From: Corynebacterium sp. p3-SID1056
GTDB lineage: Bacteria > Actinomycetota > Actinomycetes > Mycobacteriales > Mycobacteriaceae
Direction: 5' to 3'
DNA length: 64,000 bases
Assembly: GCF_025152525.1 (NCBI RefSeq)
Contig: NZ_JALXXL010000009.1
Span: forward strand, 62,001-126,000
In this document: positions 58,401 to 64,000 of the stretch, in pieces
Position numbering within the stretch: position 1 is the stretch's first letter
Layout: each line of letters begins with the position of its first letter
Notes under the pieces: model-generated
Seen by the model: only the letters and a program-made list of their open reading frames with translations
Databases searched by the model: none
Told to the model about the DNA's origin: nothing
Position numbers and translations under genes: made by a program

Positions 58401-58619
58401 GGCCTGGGCGTCGGTGTTGCCCTGCCCGCCCTTGCCAAACTGGGTGCAATCCCCCGGCTGCGGGACGTGCACCAAGTTGCCTTTAGCATCAAGGGTCACA
58501 CAGGACTCTTTGCCGTTAAAGTTCTGCTCCGCCGGTGCGGCGGAAGCTGTGGGGAGACTCGCCAGAGCCAGCGCGGAAGCGCTGACCACGGCGGTCAGAG
58601 TTTTAAACGGAATACGCAT
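55440..58619 (-). CDS. tandem double alkaline phosphatase, membrane-anchored
   Basis: This 1059-aa protein is two PhoA-type phosphatase domains in one chain. Residues 1-28 are a signal peptide. Domain 1 (~residues 70-530) and domain 2 (~565-1000) each carry the full set: metal site GDGMG/GDGTG, nucleophile DSAASATGW/DSAATGTAW, QDATP, the Arg ending SHISQR/AHALDR, ESASIDKADH/ESASPDKADH, TADHAHTA, and HTGTQVRIA/HTGAQLRVA. Each domain follows a Cys-containing linker. A C-terminal membrane segment (WLIAVLTIAGLAGLLSLIALL) anchors it outside. I chose the ATG at 58619 because it opens the signal peptide. A normal PhoA is ~450 residues. Both halves look catalytically competent. Confidence 0.93.
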   Translation of the reverse strand: MRIPFKTLTAVVSASALALASLPTASAAPAEQNFNGKESCVTLDAKGNLVHVPQPGDCTQFGKGGQGNTDAQARNVIFILGDGMGHQEITAARNYLKGANGRFEGLDELTASGAYTTFAVSQEGKRQYVTDSAASATGWSTGAKTYNGALSVDAAGTPHENLIEMAKNAGMRTGNVSTAEIQDATPGAMHSHISQRGYYAPSGEKKVVQGKEARENGGLGSISEQIIDTRADLTLGGGRKYFDTEVQAGGENRNPFLTEKHDGGAEWEAGKTVRENAEAKGYTIVDDKAGLDAVTVANQDAPVLGLFNDGNMTRRYEQTVPGNATDKEPETCTPQDTGNEPTAAEMTKKAIELLDDPSSDKGFFLQVESASIDKADHAADACGMIGETEQIDEVIKEALDFAKKDKNTLIVVTADHAHTAEIVPDGRPSVSAVTRLKSQKDGGAVMSVGFGTQPWSINESGELETKSMMHTGTQVRIAGFGPGSENVNGQLDQTDAFYVMANALGLNGGTEGGQDPWEINKGNKVMSLATRSKAKQGDQLCYLVSEGAAPKVGDCAQFGTAGQGIDNAKAKNVVLLIGDGTGDSEITAARNYLKGSAGRFDGLDNLDYTGYLTTFSLDKETGLPNYVPDSAATGTAWNSGVKAYNGAIGVDNKGKPVATLGELAKAKGMKIGNVSTAEIQDATPAAFAAHALDRSYYAPSGDKKVAQGEQLRENGGLGSISEQIVDLRADVTLGGGLKYFNTEVVQGGQWGEDGNTWTAGKTVLENAKDNGYQVATNLSELNAVDKADAEKPVLGLFSEGNMPRTLNQSIPTTDGGDMAPATCVANPEFTAETPRLADMTTKALELLQNDKGFLLQVESASPDKADHDADACGLIGEVGQLDEAVQAVQQWVEKTGEETLIVATADHAHTAQITYEDSNTAGRVTQLTTVEGSTMAVNFATSKTNEDEDALGGQQHTGAQLRVAASGPGAANLTGQIDQTDLFFASLNALGIDPINHDLTFENKMKQVDEQPGTTTGSSAESPWLIAVLTIAGLAGLLSLIALLLPQQVDRVLGSIAKL

Positions 58620-58745
58620 GTGGGGTTCCTTCACATGAAAAGCCAAGAAAATTGCATGGTTGTTCAACCGCCACACACCATAAATCCAGCAAATTTCCAA
58701 TACGGAAAACCCAGATGAACTTTAGGTGACTACAAAAACGTAATT
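58620..58745 (-). other. upstream region of the double phosphatase gene
   Basis: About 125 nt hold the phosphatase promoter; it is AT-rich with several weak -10-like hexamers (TTTATG, TATTGG). I could not recognise a clear Pho box. AAGGAA precedes the ATG. Confidence 0.35.
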
Positions 58746-58779
58746 AAGGGCGCTACCCGAGTAGCCGGGTAGCGCCCTT
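58746..58779 (-). terminator. terminator of the G5-repeat protein gene
   Basis: On the minus strand AAGGGCGCTACCCG-GCTACT-CGGGTAGCGCCCTT is a perfect 14-bp stem, followed by AATTACGTTTTTG. Confidence 0.88.
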
Positions 58780-58798
58780 TACTTGTGCTTAGCGCGGA

Positions 58799-61700
58799 TT
58801 ACTTCTGCTCGGAAGATCCATCCTTCTCAGAGGACGTGATGCGCTCCGAGGAGCCCAGCACAGTCATGCCGTTGTCAAAGCCCTCCTCGCGGCAGGCCTG
58901 CGCGATCAGCACGCCGGTGAGGCTGAGCGCGGCGATGGCACCAAGCGCGATGCCCAGCGGCTGCAGCTGCTCACCGTAGCCAGCGAACTGGCGGTTAATG
59001 GCGTTCGCCTGCGCCTGCAGTTCGCGCATCCACTCGGGCTGCTCGAAGTTGTGGCCGTGGCCACCGCGGCCAAAGTTGTTCTCCGGCAGGGATTCCTGCA
59101 CGCGGCGGTTGAGCTGACCAACCGCCTGCTGGATCTGCGGGCCGAACGCCTCGTTCACGCCGTAGCCAACACCGGCCAGCAGGCCGATCGGCAGCAGCCA
59201 CAGGATCGGGCTGTTCGCCGCAAACGCGTTGGCGACGCAGCGCTTCGCCTTCTCAGACGAGCTCTTGGACGGATCCTGCGGATCAGCCGGAACGCTCGGC
59301 TCAGTCGGTTCCGTCTTCTTCGTGCCCACCTTGATGATGAGCTTCTGCGCAGGAACCTCGCCGACGCTGCCGTCCTCGCGGTGGATCCGCTCGCCTGGCT
59401 TGCCAGGCTGCACGATCTCGTGCTTGCCCGACTCCAGGTTCGGATCCTCTACGACCTCGTAGTCGTAGGAGATTTCCTCCGACCAGCTAGTACCCGCCGG
59501 CGGCTTGGTGCCAACGCGGACCACACGCTCGACCGGCTGCTCCACCAGCTCGGCGACAGGCTTGCCGTCAACGATCTTGACAACGTACTTGCCGTCCTTG
59601 CCTGCAACGTCCTCGACCTCTTCGCCTGGCTCCAGGTTCGGATCGAAAATAACCCTGGTGGTGTAGCGGACGTCGATCTCGATGCCCTCGTCAGGGGTCG
59701 GCGTCGGATCCTCCGGCTCATCGGCAGGTTTCTTCGTGCCGATGAGGATGACGTGGTCCTGCTTCTCAAGCAGGGTCTCTTCCGAGCCATCAGACTTGTG
59801 GTGCACCAGGCCCGGCTTGCCTTGCTGCTCGACCTTGTGCTCACCGGCAGGGATGGTGGGGTCAAGCTTGACTTTCACCTCGAACGGGATTCGCTCGTCC
59901 CACTCAACGTCCGCCGGCGGCTTGGTGCCGACGCGGACGATCCGCTGGACCGGCTCCTTGGTTGTCTTCACGGAAGGTTGACCGTTTTCGACAGTCACCT
60001 CGATCCTGCCGTTTTCGCCCTCCTGGTCCACGACCTCCTCGCCTGGCTCAAGCGTCTCGTCGTAGATGATCTTCGTGGTGAACGGCAGCTCTACCTCCTT
60101 CGGCGGCAGCGACGGTGTCGGCGTCGGCTCCTCCGGCTGTTCCGGCTCGTCAGTCGGGTCAGTCGGCGGCGTCGGCTGCTCAGCCTTCTTGGTGCCAACG
60201 CGGATGATCGCCTTCTTCGGTTCCTTCGTGCGCTCGGTCGTTACCTCAGGCTCGCCGGACGGCTTGCCGTCGACAAGCTTCTGCGTGGTGGTCACGATCT
60301 CCTCGCCGAACTCACCTTGCTCGATGACCTGCTTGCCCTCTTCGAGGTTCGGGTCCTCGATAATCTCGGTCTCGAACTCAACCAAGCGAGTCGTCTTCGA
60401 CACCAGCTCGTTGTCATCAAGACCTGGGCCGTACTCGACGATGCGCGGAGTCGGCTCAGTGCGAGCGGATTCCTCGGTCTTTGCAGCCTCGCCGCTGGCC
60501 CCCGTGAAGGTCGCCGTGTAGGTTGCCTCGCCGTCCTTACCTTCCTGGACAGTCCGAACTTCGCCTGGAGCAAGGTTCGGGTTCGCGCGCAGCTCGGTCG
60601 GGTACGGGATCGGTTCCTTCCACTCGACCTTGTCGGACGCAGTTGGCTGCTTGGTACCGACCTTGATCACTTCGGTGACCGGTTCAGAGTTGGTCGTTTC
60701 ACCGCGGGTGACATCGACGACCTTGCTGTTCTCGATCTTCTGGGTGATCTTGGTCGTCTTCTCACCAGGTTGGCCCTTGGTGACGATCTTGTACTCACCG
60801 GCGGGGATCTCCGGGTCGTACTCAACCTTGGTGTCGAAAGGAATCGGCAGCTTCTCTTCCAGCTCATACGTGCCGTCGGTCATGGAACCGACACGGACGA
60901 TCTGCTTCTTCGGCGCCTTCGTCTCCTCGATGGTGATGCTCGGCTCGCCATCCGGCTTGCCGTCCTTGATCTTCTGGGTAGAGGTAATGAGTTCCTCGCC
61001 CTTCTCACCAGGCTGCTCGATCTTGGTCTGGCCAACTGGCACCGTGTTATCCACGATGAATTCAGTCTCAAACGCGACCTCGCGGGTCGTTGTCGACGTC
61101 AGCGTCTGATCCGGAGAGGTTGGGCCGTACTCGATGATCTCGTTGACCGGGTCCTTGGTCTGCTTCTCCTCAGGGGTCACAGAGGAATCGTTGCCCTTGG
61201 AGGTGAAGTCAGCGGTGTAGGTCTTCTCACCCGGCTCGCCCTTCTGGACAACCTTGATCTCACCCGGCTTCAGTTCCGGATTCGGACGAGTCTCGACCTC
61301 GAACGGCACCGGTGCCTTCCACTCAACCTTCTCGGAAGTCTCGGACGGCTTGGTGCCGACCTTGATCACCTGATCCACCGGATCTTCGGTGATCTTCTCC
61401 TCAACGGTGGCCTCGCCATCCGGCTGGGAGTTAGTGACCTTCTGGGTCACCGTGGTGGTCTTCTTACCCGGCTTGCCCTCGGTGACAACCTCGGAGGTAC
61501 CAGCCGGCATATTCGGGTCGTACTCGATCTTCACACCGAACGGAACCTCAGACTCGACGGTCTTTGTGGTCTCACCAGTGGTCTTGGTGCCAACGCGGAT
61601 GATCTGCTCGGTCGGTTCCTTGGTGCGTTCAGAGGTGACGGTCGGCTCGCCGGAAGGCTTGCCGTCGACAATCTTCTGGGTGGAGGTCTCAACCTCAGTG

Positions 61701-64000
61701 CCGAGCTCGCCCTGCTGATCGACGACCTGCTTGCCCTCTTCCAGGGTATTGTCGAAGACGACCTTGGTCGTGAACGGAATCGGCTTCTCGGTCTTGGTCA
61801 CCAGCTCGCTCGGATCCAGGCGCGGACCGTACTCGATGATGCGCTTGACCGGTTCCTTGGTGGTCTCCTCCTCAGCTACCTCGGCCTTGTCGCCCTTAGC
61901 AGTGAACTTGGCTGTGTAGGTCTTCTCGCCGTTCGCGCCTTCCTGGACAACCCTGGTCTCGCCAGGTGCCAGGTCCGGGTTCTCGCGGACCTCGGTCGGG
62001 TACGGGATCGGGACCTTCCAGGTCACATCCTTGGCGCTCTCGGCCGGCTTGGTGCCGACGAGAACGACCTCGTTGGTCGGTGCCGTGGTCTGCTCCCAGG
62101 TGCCGTCCTTGTTCTGCTTCTCCTCGCCCGGCGCGCCCTTGGTTTCAACCTTGTACTCGCCGGCAGGTATGGAGTCGTCGTACTTGTACTCGACTTTGAA
62201 CGGAAGCTCGCGTGTCGGAACGTCGACGACGTTCACCACAGCGTAAGCGTTATCCGTAGAGCCGTCCTCGTAGGTCACAGTAACCGGGATCTTGACCTGG
62301 TCACCGGGCTTCGCATCCGCAGGTGCGGTTGCGGTGATCTGGCCGTTGTCATCAATGCTGACGGTCCAACCGGCAGGAGCATCGCCCAACTTGTATGGGT
62401 TTTCCTTCGCGACGTTGACGTTGTCCGGCTTGTCGAGAGCGACCGGCAGCGTAGCGGTCTCGCCCGGGTACACGGTCTCAACCGGGTATGTCGGCTCCGC
62501 CTCCCAATTGTTGGTCAGCTTCACCACCGTGGTGACAGGGACCTCGGGGGTAGAGCCGTCCGGGGTCTTAACGGTGACGTTGACGGTGTTCTTGTCACCC
62601 GGCTTAGCGTCTGCCGGCGGGGTGGAAGATACGACACCGGTGTTCGGGTCGACCTTGTACTTCCAGCCGTCGACATCCTGCTCGGTGATTGGCTCGCCAT
62701 TGTCGTCAGCACCGAAGGAGAACGTCGACCCCTTCGGGGCGTCCTGAACGTGGTGTTCCACAGCCTGGTTCGGGCCGGTGACCTTGACGTCGTAGGTCGG
62801 AGCAATATCGCTCTTGAGTACAACGACAGTGCCCTTGACCTGCTGTGGCTTGTCGGCGTTGTCGTAGTACGCGAGCACCGGGACGTTCAGGATGTAGCCC
62901 TCGGGTGCGGTCCTCGGGATCTTCGTGGTGATCTCGCCAGTGTTCTCGTCGATCTTGACGGTCCACGTACCGCTGTCGTCAGTGTGGGTGTACTCCGTTT
63001 TGCCGTCCTCGAAGGTGTAGCGCTTCGGTGCTTCATCGTTCGTGTTACCGCTCAGGCCACGCTCCGGAAGCGTCGGCAACAGGGAGACGTTTTTTCCGGG
63101 CTTATTGGTCACCGTATCGTAATCGGGGATCTTGATGTCGACGATCGCCTGGAACTGTGTCTCGATCTCATCGGTGGTGTCATCCGGGTAGGTCGCCTTC
63201 ACCAGCGGGGTAATGATGGTGCCCGGTGCAACGGTGTCGTCCGCCTTCGCGGTGACCTTGCCCGTCTCATCAACGGTGACGGTCCAACCTTCAGGGACAG
63301 TGGACGGGTCGACCTCAAACTCTGCCGGATGAACCGGCTTGTGGCCCTTCATGATGGACTTGGTGCCGACCTGTGCGGTGAGGTCGTCACCGATGGTGCC
63401 CTTGGTCAGACCCGGGCGCACCAGGTCAGTGACCTGGGTGTTGTTCGGGTCGACGACGACGAGCAGCTCGAGAACATCGGTGGAACCGTTCGAGTACTCG
63501 ACGGTGACTGTCGGTCGGGCGAACGTACCCGGCTTCGGGTTCTCCGGAGCGGTGACGGTGACGTTGTAGTTCTCGTCCATCTCAACGGACCAGCCGTCGT
63601 AGACGTACTTCTCATCCAGCTCGACCTTGGCTTCGAAGCCATTTTCACCCTTCTCCTTCGCCAGGTCCTTAATCAGGTCCGGGGTCTGGGTGAAGGTGAC
63701 TTTCTGTGGCTCGGTGGCCAGCGGGCCGGTCGCGCTGTCGACGCCCGAGATGATCGAAGCGTCGGTCTTGTCGTACCTCGGGGAGTGGTACTCGGTGTCG
63801 TCCAAGGAGAACGCCTTCGAGTCGATCACGTTCGCCGTGTTATAGCGCGTCAGCGAATTCGAGCTGTCGAAGGTCTTGCCTTCTTCGCCGATGTTGTTTT
63901 CAGCGGCATTCTGGAGCTGGTCGACGGTACGTGGCTTCGCCAGAACGGAGAAGTTCACGTTCTTGTCGGTCGCCCGGTCGGTACCACGGTATTCAGGCCA
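58799..64000 (-). CDS. giant G5-repeat surface protein (5' end outside window)
   Basis: The frame is open to the window edge, so the true start lies beyond 64000; at least 1730 residues are visible. The N-terminal visible part has YPDG-like modules (GWSVEMDENYNVTVTAPENPKPG). Then come about 13 G5-type units, each with a (V/I)PF entry, a 'PAGE/LEEGKQ' turn, 'GxxGE' and a closing VGTK or EYGP. Units ending EYGP recur every third unit with a period near 700 bp. The last four units are shortened. The C-terminus has Cys, a membrane segment (ILWLLPIGLLAGVGYGV), a helical loop, a second membrane segment (LGIALGAIAALSLTGVLIAQ) and Cys, the only two cysteines seen. There is no LPXTG. It is probably an adhesin or intercellular-adhesion protein. 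Confidence 0.88.
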   Translation of the reverse strand, partial: WPEYRGTDRATDKNVNFSVLAKPRTVDQLQNAAENNIGEEGKTFDSSNSLTRYNTANVIDSKAFSLDDTEYHSPRYDKTDASIISGVDSATGPLATEPQKVTFTQTPDLIKDLAKEKGENGFEAKVELDEKYVYDGWSVEMDENYNVTVTAPENPKPGTFARPTVTVEYSNGSTDVLELLVVVDPNNTQVTDLVRPGLTKGTIGDDLTAQVGTKSIMKGHKPVHPAEFEVDPSTVPEGWTVTVDETGKVTAKADDTVAPGTIITPLVKATYPDDTTDEIETQFQAIVDIKIPDYDTVTNKPGKNVSLLPTLPERGLSGNTNDEAPKRYTFEDGKTEYTHTDDSGTWTVKIDENTGEITTKIPRTAPEGYILNVPVLAYYDNADKPQQVKGTVVVLKSDIAPTYDVKVTGPNQAVEHHVQDAPKGSTFSFGADDNGEPITEQDVDGWKYKVDPNTGVVSSTPPADAKPGDKNTVNVTVKTPDGSTPEVPVTTVVKLTNNWEAEPTYPVETVYPGETATLPVALDKPDNVNVAKENPYKLGDAPAGWTVSIDDNGQITATAPADAKPGDQVKIPVTVTYEDGSTDNAYAVVNVVDVPTRELPFKVEYKYDDSIPAGEYKVETKGAPGEEKQNKDGTWEQTTAPTNEVVLVGTKPAESAKDVTWKVPIPYPTEVRENPDLAPGETRVVQEGANGEKTYTAKFTAKGDKAEVAEEETTKEPVKRIIEYGPRLDPSELVTKTEKPIPFTTKVVFDNTLEEGKQVVDQQGELGTEVETSTQKIVDGKPSGEPTVTSERTKEPTEQIIRVGTKTTGETTKTVESEVPFGVKIEYDPNMPAGTSEVVTEGKPGKKTTTVTQKVTNSQPDGEATVEEKITEDPVDQVIKVGTKPSETSEKVEWKAPVPFEVETRPNPELKPGEIKVVQKGEPGEKTYTADFTSKGNDSSVTPEEKQTKDPVNEIIEYGPTSPDQTLTSTTTREVAFETEFIVDNTVPVGQTKIEQPGEKGEELITSTQKIKDGKPDGEPSITIEETKAPKKQIVRVGSMTDGTYELEEKLPIPFDTKVEYDPEIPAGEYKIVTKGQPGEKTTKITQKIENSKVVDVTRGETTNSEPVTEVIKVGTKQPTASDKVEWKEPIPYPTELRANPNLAPGEVRTVQEGKDGEATYTATFTGASGEAAKTEESARTEPTPRIVEYGPGLDDNELVSKTTRLVEFETEIIEDPNLEEGKQVIEQGEFGEEIVTTTQKLVDGKPSGEPEVTTERTKEPKKAIIRVGTKKAEQPTPPTDPTDEPEQPEEPTPTPSLPPKEVELPFTTKIIYDETLEPGEEVVDQEGENGRIEVTVENGQPSVKTTKEPVQRIVRVGTKPPADVEWDERIPFEVKVKLDPTIPAGEHKVEQQGKPGLVHHKSDGSEETLLEKQDHVILIGTKKPADEPEDPTPTPDEGIEIDVRYTTRVIFDPNLEPGEEVEDVAGKDGKYVVKIVDGKPVAELVEQPVERVVRVGTKPPAGTSWSEEISYDYEVVEDPNLESGKHEIVQPGKPGERIHREDGSVGEVPAQKLIIKVGTKKTEPTEPSVPADPQDPSKSSSEKAKRCVANAFAANSPILWLLPIGLLAGVGYGVNEAFGPQIQQAVGQLNRRVQESLPENNFGRGGHGHNFEQPEWMRELQAQANAINRQFAGYGEQLQPLGIALGAIAALSLTGVLIAQACREEGFDNGMTVLGSSERITSSEKDGSSEQK

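Noticed and set aside
55629..58718. A 1029-codon open frame opposite the double phosphatase
   Set aside because: It is an antisense shadow. The minus-strand product has two full sets of PhoA motifs and a signal peptide.

Overview
The window looks like a chromosomal segment of a high-GC Corynebacterium. The evidence is the gene order tRNA-Tyr/Thr/Met/Trp - secE - nusG - rplKA - rplJL - rpoBC - rpsL - rpsG - fusA - tuf, an MgtA-type mannosyltransferase beside the menaquinone genes, DtxR-family regulation, many leaderless promoters, and Rib/YPDG surface proteins ending in a Corynebacterium-type membrane hairpin. The species cannot be named from sequence alone.

Layout. 0-3.4 kb: a six-gene Asp23/Gls24-AmaP envelope-stress operon (+). 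3.4-4.9 kb: a low-GC RHH antitoxin/toxin pair flanked by 114-bp direct repeats that duplicate the 3' end of the neighbouring hypothetical gene. 4.9-31.7 kb (-): the translation/transcription core. It is broken into small units by strong terminators and separate promoters, and an L10-type leader precedes rplJL. Inserted in it are a DUF1707 envelope gene, a DUF3068 membrane protein, a 1559-aa Rib-repeat surface protein, a decayed DUF1801-like gene and a decayed surface protein of the choice-of-anchor M type. The last sits behind a Zur-like palindrome.

31.7-48.3 kb: a menaquinone region with a polyprenyl diphosphate synthase, MenJ-like reductase, MenG, MenD, MenC and MenB; MenE lies further on at 53.5 kb. 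Interleaved are a manganese-type ABC importer with a convergent MntR-type regulator, MgtA, a DASS dicarboxylate transporter, and feoABC. menC is the last gene of feoABC-menC, which lies behind a DtxR-like box.

48.3-53.4 kb (-): an AAA ATPase - histidine kinase - response regulator - ABC ATPase - ABC permease operon. 54.7-64 kb: cell-surface genes. These are a small anchored secreted protein, a tandem-duplicated PhoA-type alkaline phosphatase in one chain, and a giant G5-repeat protein cut by the window edge.

The points most worth a second look are the double alkaline phosphatase, the shared two-cysteine C-terminal hairpin of both giant surface proteins, the repeat-flanked toxin-antitoxin insertion, and the coupling of menC to iron uptake. 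I did not find a CRISPR array, prophage, insertion sequence or rRNA operon. I did not find an anti-phage system that I can support.
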